From NCBI RefSeq assembly GCF_022539505.1, contig NC_061508.1:340579484-340643483 (forward strand): a stretch of 64,000 nucleotides of DNA, written 5' to 3'. The notes beneath the pieces are model-generated. The model worked only from the letters and a program-made list of their open reading frames with translations. It did no database searches and was not told where the DNA came from. Position 1 is the first letter of the stretch; every line of letters begins with the position of its first letter. Of this stretch, positions 35,551 through 47,787 are shown one piece after another. The position numbers were made by a program, and so were the translations under genes. Source of the DNA: Lolium rigidum. Lineage: Eukaryota; Streptophyta; Magnoliopsida; Poales; Poaceae.

Positions 35551-36113
35551 TACACTATTACGAAACCGGTGCTCAGAATATTATTCCGAGCATCTCCGCC
35601 CCTATATAAGGTTTCCGGCCGAAAGGCCCGCTCCGACCGAGCCCCCGCCCGACCAAAATCCACCCGCCTCGATCCCGCCCCGCTTCCACCCCGTCCTCCG
35701 CCGCCACCCCGCGCCCTCCCCCCGCCTCCACCCCGCCTCCACCCCGCCTCCGCCCCGCCTCCCGCCTCCGGCGCCGTCGCGCGGCGACGGAGCTCGCGCG
35801 GAAACCGACCTCGCGCGGCGACCTATCTCGCGCGGCGACCGAGCTCGCGCGGCGACCGACCTCGCGCGGCGACCGAGCTCGCGCGGCGACCGAGCTCGTG
35901 CGGAGCGACCGAGCTCGCCCGAGCACACGGGATCTTCTTCTCCGGCGAGCCAAATTCTTCTCCGGCCGAATTCTTCTCCGGCGAGCCAAATTCTTCTCCG
36001 GCCGAATTCTTCTCTGGCGCGCCCCCATCTTCTCCGGCGAGTCTCTTGAGGAATCTCTGAAAATTCTTCAGCTTTGGAATCCTTCTCTCGCAAATTCAAG
36101 AAATCCAAAGCAA
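35547..36113 (+). promoter_or_regulatory. Putative promoter and GC-rich leader of the FAR1-like gene
   Basis: TATATAA at 35603-35609 is followed by a pyrimidine-rich leader. Then come short tandem repeats of 'ctcgcgcggcgaccgac' (35800-35915) and of 'ttcttctccggcgagccaaa' type (35930-36045). The long open frame here (35569-36060) has only Pro, Arg and Ser repeats and is probably not coding. 35547 could be the left edge of the transposon that brought the gene. Confidence 0.4.
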
Positions 36114-36479
36114 ATGGATCATCCAAAATCTAAGAAGATGCGGATTCGATCGAAAAGAGTTGAAGATGTCGTTCCTACAAGATCTTCACCTCGATTTGCT
36201 CACAAATCTACTTTGCTCTCGAGATAAAATAAGGGAAACTTGTATATCCGCAGCGGTTACACCTTTGAAACGAAGTACATCTGAACAAAATGAGGTGAGA
36301 CAATGTTGTAGAACTAGAAACTATAATCTTGAACTGCTCAGTGTACTTCTCTGCTTGTACTTGCCCTGCTCAGTGTACTTCTCTGCTTGTACTTGCCGAA
36401 TATTGAAATTGTACTTATTCTGTATGCTTATTGTACTTCTCTGCTTCTACCGCAACTCCAATACTTCTCTTTGAGCTTA

Positions 36480-37050
36480 GTAAATCGTTTTGTCCTGTAC
36501 TTCTCTGTTTTGCTAGTTGTACTTAGTAATCCTGTTGACCTGCACTTCTCTGTTTTTTGCTAGTTGAACTTAGCAAATTGAGCTTAGTAATGCCTGTGTA
36601 CTGTACTTATCTGTTTGCTAGTTGTACTTAGTAATCCTGTTGACCTGCACTTCTCTGTTTTTTGCTAGTTGAACTTAGCAAATTGAGCTTATTGTTTTGT
36701 CCTGTACTTCTCTGTTTTGCTAGTTGTACTTAGTAATCCTTTTGTCCTGCACTTCTCTGTTTTTGCTAGTTGAACTTAGCAAATTGAGCTTAGTAATGCA
36801 TGTGTACTGTACTTCTCTGTTTTGCTAGTTGTACTTAGTAATCCTGTTGACCTGCACTTCTCTGTTTTTACCTAGTTGAACTTAGCAAATTGAGCTTATT
36901 GTTTTGTCCTGTACTTCTCTGTTTTGTTAGTTGTACTTAGTAATCCTGTTGACCTGCACTTCTCTGTTTTTTGCTAGTTGAACTTAGCACTTGAGCTTAG
37001 TAATGCCTGTGTACTGTACTTCTCTGTTTTGCTAGTTGTACTTAGTAACC
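36480..37050 (+). repeat. Tandem array of about 103 bp in the first intron, GTACTT-rich
   Basis: The landmark 'aatcctgttgacctgcac' or its variants begins at 36528, 36633, 36734, 36840 and 36942 (spacing 101-106). Each unit carries 'gtacttctctg' and 'gctagttg'. Similar GTACTT motifs continue in later introns. Confidence 0.85.
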
Positions 37051-37645
37051 TCTGAGTGTTGTATTTAGTTATCTTGTACTGCTAATGTTGGTTATATTGT
37101 ACTTCTCTTTCTCCATAATAGTACTTCTCTTTTTTTCATGAACTAGTTATTTGATCCAAGTTATAATTGTGATATGTGTACTGCCATTTCTAATTGGAAT
37201 AAATCTCTGATATTCTACTATCGCAGGATGAATCAATGGCTAGGCGAAAAAAAGAAGTGAGGTTGAGCTTGATCCAAAACCTCTGCGATGGGTGACTCCT
37301 GAAATTCCACGCAACTTCTTTGTCATCGGCTACTCACCTTTTACAATGGGATTAGACTTAGACATGTATAGTCCGGAAACAAATTGTGATACGAACGGAA
37401 GGGCTGAAACGAAACAACGTCACAATTTCCTTACAATCCAGGGCCTCGCTGTGCCACCACATATCCTGAATATTGCACGTGTCCTATCAACTAGACGACC
37501 TGCTAGAAAGGTTGCTGAGGTTGGTGCTACACATCCTCCAGATCATATTCAATATAATGGATATGCACATTCAAATCAACATAAGTCTACTGCCTACAAA
37601 ATGACTAGTAGGGAACCAGAAGTACCTGAAACAACAGCACCTTCA

Positions 37646-37981
37646 TCCTCTGGATTTCCTCCTCCACGTGCACCTGTACATCCATCATCCTCTGGATTTC
37701 CTCCTCCACGTGCACCTGTACATCCATCATCCTCTGGATTTCCTCCTCCACGTGCACATGTACGTCCCTCATCCTCTGGATTTCCTCCTCCACGTGCACA
37801 TGTACGTCCCTCATCCTCTGAAATTCCTCCTCCACGTGCACCTGTATGTCCATCATCCTCTGGATTTCCTCCTCAACGTGCACCTGTACATCCCTCATCC
37901 TCTGGATTTCCTCCTCCACGTGCACCTGTACGACCCTCGTCCTCTGGATTGCCTCCTCGTGACCCTGTACGACCCTCGTCA
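37646..37981 (+). repeat. 42-bp coding minisatellite, eight copies
   Basis: Copies start every 42 bp from 37646 to 37940 and encode a 14-residue unit (SSSGFPPPRAPVHP and variants). The period is a multiple of three, so the frame stays open whatever the copy number. The last copy is shortened. Confidence 0.9.
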
Positions 37982-40900
37982 TCTAGATTACCACGCCATG
38001 ACCCGTCAGATCCATTGTTACACAAATCATTGGTGACACCGCCTTGCCCAATACTCCCTGAAGAAGAAGCAGATACCCCAGTGGAGCAACGTCGCTACAA
38101 CCATGTGAGTACATTTGAAGAAATTTAGTTTCTGAACATCTTGCTGTATCAGACTTGTACTTGTTGCTACATTATACTTGTACTTTCTTTTTTATGATAC
38201 TTGTACTTATCATTGAACTGCCTAATGTACTATTGTTTTTTTGTTTTTGCAGGATAATGATCTTCCAGATTATCTAATACCAAAGATAAAAATGGTATTC
38301 AAAGATTTCGAGGCAGCCAAAATATTTTACAACAGATATGCAAGGCATGCTGGTTTTGGAGTCAGAACTGGACAGCACAATGGTGCCAATCGATACCTAT
38401 ACTGCAACTGCCAAGGTCATTACGAGAGCACTGTTGCAGAAATTGATCGCCTGCGTGATAAAACCACTAGTCGATGTGGTTGCCTTGCTGGTATTAGAGT
38501 AAAGGAGAAGGTAGACAAGACTTATGTAATTGAGAATATAAAGTTCGAACACAACCACCATATGATTTAAAGCCCCATCATGATGAATTTCCTACATTCT
38601 CATAAAGATTTCGACCCTTCTTTGCTGGAATTTGTAAAGTTCCTGTAGTTTGAGAATGTATCTCATCTGATAATTTTGTCGATCCTATATTCATCGGTGG
38701 GAGGCGCGCAGTACTTAACATTTCATGGGCGCGACTTGCTAAACAGGTAAAAGCAACACTCTACCCTTTTTGCTCTTTTCAACTTAGAAATGAAGTTGTT
38801 TCTGAACCTCAAATTCCATTTATGATAACTTTGTACTTAACGTGTGAAAAAACATTCTTGTTACTGCATGTCTATCTTTCCATGTACTTTCGACTGTAGT
38901 ACGATTGTACTTCATGCTAAAGCAATCTGTACTTCCATCCATATAATTGCAGGAAGGCAATAAATTCCCAAGAGGATATTAGGGACGACATTAATAAGCT
39001 TCTGTCTTACTTTGGAGGGATGAAAGCTTGCAACAAAGAGTTTTTCTTCGATTTTCAGCTTGATGAGGAAAACCGTATAAAGAATATATTTTGGGCTCCT
39101 GCAAGCTGTAGGGGATCATACGAGGATTTTGGGGATTGCATAACATTTGATACAACATACAAAACAAACGGACACTGAGAATGCCCCTCGGTGTCTTTGT
39201 CGGAGTAAACCATCACCTGCGATCCACTATTTTTGCTTGTGCTCTTGTCGGGGATGAAAGTGAAGACTCATTTTATTGGCTGTTCGAACGTTCTTAAGGT
39301 GCATGAATGGGAAGCAGCCCACAATAATTTTAACAGGTCTGTTTACGCACATTCTTTTGCATATTTCTGTGAGAACATATAGCATAGTAAAAAATATACA
39401 TATGAACCGAAATTTAAATTTGCCTGCTTCACTTATGTATTGATTTGTAGACACCTTCTTTTTATTTACAGACCAATGCCCGTCCATGGCACAAGAAATC
39501 CCTCGTGTTTTCTTTAAAACACTGCATAAACTATGCCGATGGCATATGATGAAAAAATTCCACCTACACTTTTCAAGTCTGTACAAGAAGTATTTGACCT
39601 TCAAGGCTGAGTTTACAGCAATCCTGAATTGGCCACTCATGCCTACGGAATTTGAACACGCTTGGCGAAATCTACTTGACAAATACAATCCGCACGATGA
39701 TCCCATGATGTTGCAGCTACGGGAAATCGGGGAGGAGTGGATCTCAGCCTATTTCAAGAACGTCTTACGCGCAAGAATGACATCTACTCAGCGCTCGAAA
39801 GCATGAATGCATCCCTAAAGCGTAGTCTCGTTAAATGAGAAGCTCGGTCCGAACCGTTTTGCGGAACAAGTTACCAAACTAATATTCCAAAGGAGACGAG
39901 CGAGAAAATTTAAAGACATATGCAATACGAGTACTTAATTTAAAAAACATTTACTACACATCTTGTGCTTCGTGTTAGCATTCTTGTTATCTTTTCTTCA
40001 TAAAAGATTAAAAAAATGTGTTGTGTCCTCTTTTCGATCAAAAACAAATAAGAGAACCCATTATGGATTTGAGCATCAATTCCAGCAACTTTATACGAAG
40101 ACAGTTTTCAAAGAGTTGCGAGCTCTGCTGAAGAAAAGCACACTCTTCCGCATAAAACCAAACCCGGACTACCCCGAACTTGATGAGTACAATTATCCGG
40201 TGACCTATCACCAACCAACAACCGACTTTTCTTGGTCAAACCATCAGTTCAGAGTACTTGCAGATCCTATTGGAGGCGAATACAGGTGCGAGTGTCTGCT
40301 ATGGGAACACACAGGTACAAAAACATTATAAAAAAACAAAAAAACAAAAACTCGTACTTCTGTTACCTTGTGACTTAAACTTCTGTTTCACCCATACTTG
40401 CACTTCTTACCGTTTCTAATGGATTGAAACTTCATTTTATTACAACAGGACTGTTACGCCTACATGTTTTATGCCTGCTGGACCACCTGAGGGTTGATAG
40501 CATTCCAGTCAGTTACATACTAAGGAGGTACACTAATGGAGCGCGACATAGAGGAACTTTTGATAGGAGAGATTACAAGACACAAGCTTCTGATGGAACC
40601 TCGTATCTGTACCAGCAAAATGAAGTACTACAGCTGGCTATGAAAGTTGTTAGGAAAGCAACATGCTCAGAAGAACAGCGGGCAAGAGCAAAAGTTGGTC
40701 TCGATCCATCGTATGACGAACTTGATGCAATGGGTTCGTCAACACCAGATAATGATGAAGATGGTTCAGGCCGAGTGCCCGAGATATTGATGAGTTTGAG
40801 CTCGAAGAAACTCACTTTTGGACGAGAAAACCAACGAGACATATCCCGATTGTCCTAACCAGCAAGATGATCAGCCCGACAACGATGGTAACAAGTATGC

Positions 40901-41475
40901 CGCGAGAGGGTTATACTACCACCACCTAAGTCCAAAACTAAAGGAAGCGAGAATAAGGAACCTGGTGGCTCTAAACCTCCGGGAGCTATGAAGAAAAAGG
41001 TGCGAGAAGAATGTGAAGAGGGAAGGGAAGAACACTTGCGGTATATGCAAGCTGAAAGCGGGACACAACTCTAGATCTTGTCCAAAAGATCCTAGAGTAA
41101 TGAAACAACTGGCTATAAGTAAAATAAAAGCTCCAAGAAGAAAAATGTGTTCAGGGTGTAAAAAATATGGAACAGGCCACAACTCTCTTACTTGCCCTGT
41201 GAAAAATGGCTTGAACCTAAAGGGAAAATCGAAGAAGAAAGTGCTAACAAGACCAAAAAAAGAAGGAGAAAGAAGAAGAAGAAGAAGAGGAAGAAGAAGA
41301 GAATAAGGAAGAGGAAGAGGAACAAGATGAAGAAGAAGAGGATGACGAGGGAGAGGAAGAAGAAGAAGAAGAAGAAGAAGAAGAAGATGATGATGACAAA
41401 GCGGAAGACGAGGATGAAGGAAATGAACCAACGCCACCAACACTAAGAAGGAGCACCAGAAATAAGTTAGCATAA

Positions 41476-42296
41476 AAAAATAGAAAATAAATTACAATAT
41501 TGTAATTAAGTTTACTTCCCATTCAGTAGTCATCTGTAAAAATGGAAAAATGATCTTGGTTTACTCCATTCAGTAATTTGTTTACTACAAATCAAAAGTC
41601 TGTGCATCAGCAAACATCAGCAAAAAAACAGTAGGAAGTACGATATATATTAACAGGAAGTACGAGGTAACTCAAATAGGAAGTACATAATCTGTTAAAA
41701 AAATATTAAAAAATATACAACAAAAATAAAAATACCTGGGTAGGACCGAGACATCAATTTCTAGCATGAATTATAAAAAGAAGGTACAAGCTGACATCGA
41801 ATGGCAGTACAACACGGAAAAATTGATATATGAATACACAACTAATTTGTCTTACAGGTAACAAAACAAAAGGGAAGTTCAGGAATGAACTACAAGGAAG
41901 TACAAGAATAGAAGCACAAAGAAAGTACAAGACAGAAGCACAAGGAAGTACAAGTCCCACCCCCGCAAAAAAAACTGCACACGTACAGGCATGCTTACTG
42001 GGCCAGAAAAGCCCGACTGGGCCGTTAACTGGCCTGTCAGTTAAAGAAGTACAGCCTCAACAACAAAGACTAGCAAAAAAAAAAGTACAAATCACACAAC
42101 ATAGGAAGTACGGAACTCAAGTACAAGAAAGTACAAGCTTAATTTAGACGAATACAATAAAGAAATGTATATATATCATAGATGGATTTGCATGAATACA
42201 ATTAAGTACAACAAGTTTACATTCTTGAAAACTCCAGTAAGAAGTTCATATCATAGCTTCCGTTTTGTAGGGGATACAGAGTAGGATTAAAAAAAA
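41476..42296. other. 3' flank of the FAR1-like gene with inverted GTACTT motifs
   Basis: AT-rich, with many 'gaagtac' and 'aagtacaa' motifs (for example 41635-41690 and 41880-42135). These are the reverse complement of the GTACTT motifs in the introns at 36300-38240. The inverted orientation of subterminal motifs on both sides of a transposase-like gene suggests the two ends of one large transposon. I did not find matching terminal inverted repeats. Confidence 0.4.
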
Positions 42297-42380
42297 GGGA
42301 TTTCTATTTTCGTGCCCTCGGGTCCTTAGTTGTGCTCAGTTTTCCCCAGCTCCTTAGTTTTTCCTCAGTTTTACCCAAGC
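42297..42380. repeat. Left terminal inverted repeat
   Basis: 84 bp, 3 mismatches against the complement of 47183-47266. Confidence 0.88.
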
Positions 42381-43759
42381 GTTTGTCTGAAACCATCACA
42401 CGTGATGTAACGGCCGGTTGCCCGACGGTTGACCGTTATCTTCTGACTAGTGGGGCCACGTAGAGCCTGCAAAGACACGTCGGACCATCCATCTTTGTTT
42501 GACCGTAAGCATCGCTGTATCCCCGACCAAAACGCGAACGAGTGGGGCTTCGGTATATCAAATGACAAGTACGGCCATGACGCTGATACAAGGGGCAATA
42601 CACGGGTAGGATTAGATTTTTAAACGGAGCTCTACAGCGATGGCACGGAGGAGGTGGCATGCGGGGTGCCGAGATGAGATCGACGTCCACAAAGAACTGC
42701 ATGAGGCGAGACCAGATGCATTAGATAGATATGAACTAGACGCGTTTAACCATGCAAAGAAGAGAAGAAATGGTCGACGACATCGACGACCACCTCAAAA
42801 CTTTGACTGACCGTGTCGGACACGAACGCGAGCAATGTAGAGAAAACTAGTGTCTCTCCTTTACGGCGTGTATAGGTGGGTGCTAGGAGAGTGTGGTGGC
42901 GAAGGGAAAGACCTCGCGGCGGTCCGTGGCGTCCGAGCATAGCGGGTCGGCGTGGCCGTGCCCACGGCGGCGTGCATGCATGATCGGCATTGGCACCAGC
43001 ATGTACGTTCGGCATTGGCCTCGGCGGTATCTCCGGTGTGTCGGTGATCGAATGAGGGGACGGGATTGAGGGTGCATCCCGACGTTGACCTAGCGAGTGG
43101 CGGCGAGCATAGCCGTTCGACCATGCCGATATCGGCATCGGCATCGTTTGGAGGCTGTGGTGCTCGAATCAAGTTGGGATTTGTTTCTTGTAGGCCAAAA
43201 TGAATTTGAAACAAGTTTCATGTTGAAGGTTAGGTAACGAAAGTTTGTAACTATCCCAAAATTATACTAGCGCCATGGTGAGGTTCTTTTTGATAGAGCT
43301 ATACGGTTGGGCAAACTTTTTGACACTTTTTAGATAGGGTTCCTTGTTGTTACACGTATGGCATAATGTATGGAAAATTTGGGGTCATTTGGAGATGTTC
43401 GAAAAATCACTTTGCTTAAGCGCATGCCGTTTCGTCTCGCTGAAACCAGCTTTTCTAACAAGGTGATTTTTTCTACCTTCTCTAAATAACCTCAAATTTC
43501 ATACAGCTGATCTTCTATACATAGATAGATAGATTGTTTCGTTTTTACATTTTTCGAACTTTTTATTTCCCTTTACAATACCCAATTGATTTTCGGGTCA
43601 AAACCTCGAAAAACGAGCATCATGTATGGCATCATTTTCACCCTAAATTTTCTGAAACTTTCCCTTTTAGATATTCCTTGTTGTTATAGGTATGCCATCA
43701 TGTATGCCAAACTTGGTTAGGTCTCACTCGAAACCAGCTTTTGTAACAAATTAGGTTTT

Positions 43760-44262
43760 TTCTGCGTGAAAAGTAATGGCTACAACAAATTGTTGATGGT
43801 TTATCATTTTTTTGCGTGAAAAGTAATGGCTACAACAAATTGTTGATGGTTTATCATTTTTTGCGTGAAAAGTAATGGCTACAACAAATTGTTGATGGTT
43901 TATCATTTTTTGCGTGAAAAGTAATGGCAACAACAAATCGGTGATGGTTTATCATATTTTTGCGTGAAAAGTAATGGCAACAACAAATTGTTGATGGTTT
44001 ATCATTTTTTGCGTAAAAGTAATGGCTACAACAAATTGTTGATGGTTTATCATTTTTTGCGTGAAAAGTAATGGCAACAACAAATCGGTGATGGTTTATC
44101 ATTTTTTTTGCGTGAAAAGTAATGGCTACAACAAATTGTTGATGGTTTATCATTTTTTTGCGTGAAAAGTAATGGCAACAACAAATCGGTGATGGTTTAT
44201 CATTTTTTTTGCGTGAAAAGTAATGGTAACAACAAATCGGTGATGGTTTATCATTTTTTGCG
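43760..44262 (+). repeat. Tandem array, unit 48-51 bp, ten copies, two variants
   Basis: Units begin with 'ttgcgtgaaaagtaatgg' and end with 'gatggtttatcattttt'. The middle is either 'acaacaaattgttg' (A) or 'acaacaaatcggtg' (B). The order from left is A A A B A A B A B B. Variant A contains a near-palindrome. Length differences come mostly from the T run at the unit joint. Confidence 0.92.
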
Positions 44263-45059
44263 TGAAAAATAACGCCTAAAACAGTTTATAATTTTTAGCG
44301 CGTGAAAAATAATACGTGAAAACCGCCCTTCGACAAGCTAATTAACCGCCAACAAAGAGAGAGAGGGGTTATCCTGCCCGTTCCCTATATCATACGATCA
44401 ACGGTCGGTGGGCACGATCCGCGTGACATGGGCTAGACCAATCGGAGCGATGATGCACGTCTGCGAGAATTTGTGAAGAGAGAGGGCAAAGCCGAGTACT
44501 ATCAAGAAACCAAGGGCACCCGAGTAGTAAATAGACTAAGGGATTCAAATATGAGATTTAAAAAATGGAAAATGCGTGTTTTGTACAATGAAACCCATCT
44601 TGGCCTACCTCAAACTATTTGCAATACCAATATACATCGAGTGTGAGAATTGTGGCCTCATTTAGACAAAGTATGATTTGGGGGAAGCTGTTTTGGGAAG
44701 GGCTTATTGTGGAAAACCATGCACCTTCATAGCTACTAGGTGATTTGAGAAGTGGCAATTTGTGGTAAAACTTGATTTATCTATGATTTATCTATGATTT
44801 GAGAAGTGTCAATTTGTGGTAAAGACTCCATGAGTAAGTGCCACTCTTTTTAGGATTTTTTTGCACATTAAATGACTCATTTAACTAGTTAATCCCATTT
44901 GTTGACTCTCTGTTGACCAGCCACTTGAGGGTAAAACTGAGTATATTGCACTTGCCAGTATTAGCACTCGAGGGGAAAATTGAGCACACAAAAAATGCTA
45001 GTATAAGACTCGAGGGTATACCTGAGTATATCTAAATTTCCAGGGTTAGACTCGAGGAC

Positions 45060-45347
45060 ACGTGCAATTGTTGACGCGTAGACGCGGGTCGCGGTGGAGA
45101 AGTCGAGACGTGCAATCGTGGACGCGTGTCGCGTTGCGTAAGTCCAAGACGTGCGTGACGTGCACCCGTGCACGCGTAGGACGCGGGTCGCATTAACCAC
45201 CCTCGCCTTTATAGACGCCTCCTCCCACTGTCTCTGTCACTCTCACTCGCTCACGCATCGCCAACTCTCTCCCACGTCCCATCATCTTCTCCAAAGCAAA
45301 AACCCTCTCCCTCTCCCTCTTCCTCTTCCTCTTCCTCCGCCGGAGAG
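45060..45347 (+). promoter_or_regulatory. Promoter and leader of the carried gene
   Basis: A TTTATAG box lies at 45208-45214, about 135 bp before the ATG. It is followed by a CT-rich leader (45230-45340) typical of plant genes. Upstream, 45060-45190 holds several repeats of 'gacgcg' and 'gacgtgc' motifs. An intact promoter argues that the gene was captured whole, with its own regulation. Confidence 0.5.
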
Positions 45348-46508
45348 ATGGACAAGGAGAATGCCAATCCCATCGTCGAGGTTGGCTCGAAGCGCGACGC
45401 CTCCGTCTTCGGCCCCGTCCCCTCGACGGACGACGCCGCCGCCGCCGCCGCCGCCGGTGCATCGGAGGCTGCTGCCGCCGGTGGCAGTCGGATCCCGGCG
45501 GGATGGGACCCCTACGACCCCGTGCCGTACGTCCCGCCCCCGAACCCCTACGACACCTCCCCGGAGGACCCATGGAACGAGGTAACTACGGTTTGCTTCC
45601 TTTTTTGTTCCCCATTCCTTTTTGAACCCTATTTTTGCTGGTGTAGATGGATCTGTAGATGGATGAGTATTGGGCTAATATCTGCGCCGATTTTATTCCA
45701 TTTTGTTTTGATCACTTCTTGATTTGGGGTTCGGCTGTTCGGTTAATTTATGCAAGTAATATTGGATCTCAATCAGTTAATTTATGCAAGTAATCATGGG
45801 ATCTCAATCGGTTATTTTATGCACTAATCAAAAGATATCAACCGTTTAATTTTGCAAATAATCTCGAATGTGTTCAAGTTCAGATCTAGTTCAGATCTAG
45901 AATCTGTTTCTTTGCCTATGATGAATGGTTGGGCACAAATTTTACGGGGAGGGTTCAGCGAACCATTGCTGTGTACAAATCTGTTGTGCATGAGCTTTAG
46001 TTCGCTTACCCCTTCCCTGTAGATATATAATCATGTCCACTCTAACCGAGGCTGACTCGTTTTTCTTAACTTTGTTATCATGTACGTTAGTCATCGTTGC
46101 AACTCATTCACTAGTTTCGTTTGATATGGATCGGATGTCCGGCAGCGACGTCGGCAGCGACGAAGAGCAGGAGGACGTCAAGACTCGCCGAGGTGATGCG
46201 GAGGCTGCGGGTCGGCCGCTACATCTCCTACTTCGCCAAGGAGGTGTACAGGTGCCCTTTCGCACCAGGAGACTCGGCGCCACGGACTTCAAGTGCCTCG
46301 TCACGCATGCCGAGAACATCGGCAACACCTTCCCCAAGGTCGGCACGACGGTGAACGTCCACTCCTTCCGCGCCAAGCACGGGCGCTCGGCATGCACCTC
46401 CGCAGCTTGCGGCGGGTGGAGATCTCCGCCGGGCGCATGCCTCCGCTCAAGCCCAAGGCTCCCAAGGGGAGCAAGAGCAACAAGTGGAGGGAGAGCCGGA
46501 TGGGGTAG
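45348..46508 (+). CDS. Carried gene, unknown protein with a CPF(C) zinc-finger-like motif
   Basis: Exon 1 (45348-45581, 78 codons) is Ala-, Pro- and acidic-rich, starts MDKENANP and ends at a GTAACT donor. Exon 2 (about 46118-46508) begins near MDRMSGSD and ends with a basic tail and TAG. Its middle has an 'AKEVYRCPF' motif resembling the start of plant zf-XS zinc fingers; this is a resemblance only. Exon 2 is broken three times: CTCG at 46184-46187, TTCG at 46259-46262 and CACG at 46378-46381. Each is explained by an altered CTG or CAG triplet. With those corrected the exon reads through. The acceptor of exon 2 is unclear. Function unknown. Confidence 0.5.
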
Positions 46509-47182
46509 GCGGAGTCCTGGACGTGTCTTGCTTCTTGCTGCTCGCCTCCTAGTTTGTTGTTGGGATCCCTTTGTTGTTAGCTAGGGATCCCTTGTTGTTA
46601 TGTTAGTATGATGGTGCTTGTGAAGAACTCTGTTACTATGTTGGCTGCTGTGTATGCAGCCTATTATCTATCCATATTATCTAGGGATTATCTATCCCTA
46701 GTCTACTATATTTTGTTGGCCGTACTTAGTTTTCTTGATTTACTATGACTCGTGAATTTATCGTACATTATCCCGGAGATTTGCTTCTAGATTTAACTAC
46801 ATACATATGAACCGGAGGGAGTACTAGATTTGCTGCCATATTGGGCAAACAACGAGGGCCAAAAGGCACAAATAATTGAAGAAAGTCGAAATGCAAGCTT
46901 CTCTAGATTTTATACTAATTTGGTGAAAAGGACGAGAGAGAAAGAGGGGAAAAAGGTGCACTTAATAGGGATGCCAATTTGGGGCCGAGAGAGACAGAAC
47001 CCAGCTCCCGCTCACGTGCAACCAAACGCTTCTCGTCCTGTCCCACGCGGGCCCTTTCTACCGGCCCCACGCGACGCGGGCCCACACGACTCGGCCCCAC
47101 AAGACGCGGCCCCACACGTGACGAGACGGTCAACTAAACGGGAATCCTGCCGTCCGAGCCGCTTCGCGGGTTTCAAACAAGG

Positions 47183-47266
47183 GCTTGGGGAAAACTGAGG
47201 AAAAACTAAGGAGCTGGGGAAAACTGAGTACAACTAAGGACCGGAGGGCACGAAAATAGAAATCCC
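47183..47266. repeat. Right terminal inverted repeat, ends at the gap
   Basis: Complement of 42297-42380. The last three bases CCC directly touch the N run. Confidence 0.88.
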
Positions 47267-47366
47267 NNNNNNNNNNNNNNNNNNNNNNNNNNNNNNNNNN
47301 NNNNNNNNNNNNNNNNNNNNNNNNNNNNNNNNNNNNNNNNNNNNNNNNNNNNNNNNNNNNNNNNNN
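47267..47366. other. Assembly gap (100 N)
   Basis: A placeholder between the right TIR of the Mutator-like element and the left end of a CACTA element. The first C of the CACTA terminus and both target duplications are lost in it. Confidence 0.95.
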
Positions 47367-47787
47367 ACTACTAGGAAAAGGCTTATAGCCGCACTCCTTA
47401 CCGCCGGCAAATACGATTTGAAGATGCCGGCGGTAATGCCTTCCAGGGGGACCTAACCTTACCGCCGGCGAGATTGAAAGGATGACGCCGGGGGTGTGTC
47501 CATTACCGCCGGCGAGTTGGGCACGAAAGTGCCAGCGATATAATGGGCCACGGGGTCCCAATTGGATCTGGCTTACCGCCGGCGATTTGGGCCCAAAAAC
47601 GCCGGGGGTAACCCGTCCTACCGCCGGCGGTTACGGAACGAATCGCCTGGGGTAAGTAGAACTGGGCCGGGTCACCATCCCCTTTCCCGTCCCCAACACA
47701 GGCACCATCCCCTTCCCCGTCCCAACACACGCACACCCAGCCTCCTCCGCCAGCCGCCGCAAAGGCTAGATTGCCTGCAGCCCGGCG

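Larger units (their letters stand above)
36114..41475 (+). pseudogene. FAR1/FHY3-related (MULE transposase-derived) gene, frame-damaged
   Basis: Likely exons: 36114-36227 (basic start MDHPKSKKMR), 37228-38103 (with a 14-residue Pro-rich repeat), 38254-38570 (FAR1 DNA-binding domain, Cys and HNHH zinc ligands), and about 38953-39340 plus 39480-39830 (MULE transposase core: FDTTYKTN, then VGVNHH, then CRWH). Next are about 40060-40320 and 40450-40850 (start of the SWIM finger, CEC...W.H), and 41000-41475. The last holds two zinc knuckles (CGICKLKAGHNSRSC and CSGCKKYGTGHNSLTC) and an acidic Glu/Asp tail ending at TAA. FAR1-type proteins are domesticated or active Mutator-like transposases. Several stops and shifts occur (about 37255, 38570, 39178, 39290, 39796, 39833). 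The one at 39796 fits a CTG to CG loss. Dead gene, or an active one blurred by sequence errors. Confidence 0.7.
42297..47266. mobile_element. Long-TIR (Mutator-like) element carrying a gene
   Basis: An 84-bp terminal inverted repeat at 42297-42380 (starts GGGATTTCTATTTTCGTG) matches the complement of 47183-47266 with 3 mismatches. The length of the repeats and the absence of a transposase suggest a Pack-MULE-type element. The left flank is an A-run (a 9-bp duplication would be TAAAAAAAA, 42288-42296). The right flank is inside the N gap, so the duplication cannot be checked. Inside are a 51-bp tandem array and an intron-containing gene with its own promoter. A further TIR fragment of this family lies at 14470-14508. 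Confidence 0.8.

Noticed and set aside
35569..36060. 163-codon Pro/Arg/Ser ORF before the FAR1-like gene
   Set aside because: It consists of simple tandem repeats, is open in several frames on both strands, and has no domain.
41244..41522. Minus-strand poly-Ser ORF
   Set aside because: It is the complement of the (GAA)n repeat that encodes the acidic tail of the FAR1-like gene.
43760..44262. Regularly spaced repeats that look like a CRISPR array
   Set aside because: Units are contiguous tandem copies with no unique spacers, in a eukaryotic transposon.
45193..45573. 126-codon Arg-rich minus-strand ORF
   Set aside because: It is antisense to the CT-rich leader and first exon of the carried gene.
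46809..46823. Stowaway-like end 'gaaccggagggagta'
   Set aside because: Only one end is present. No partner terminus within a plausible distance, so no MITE was called.
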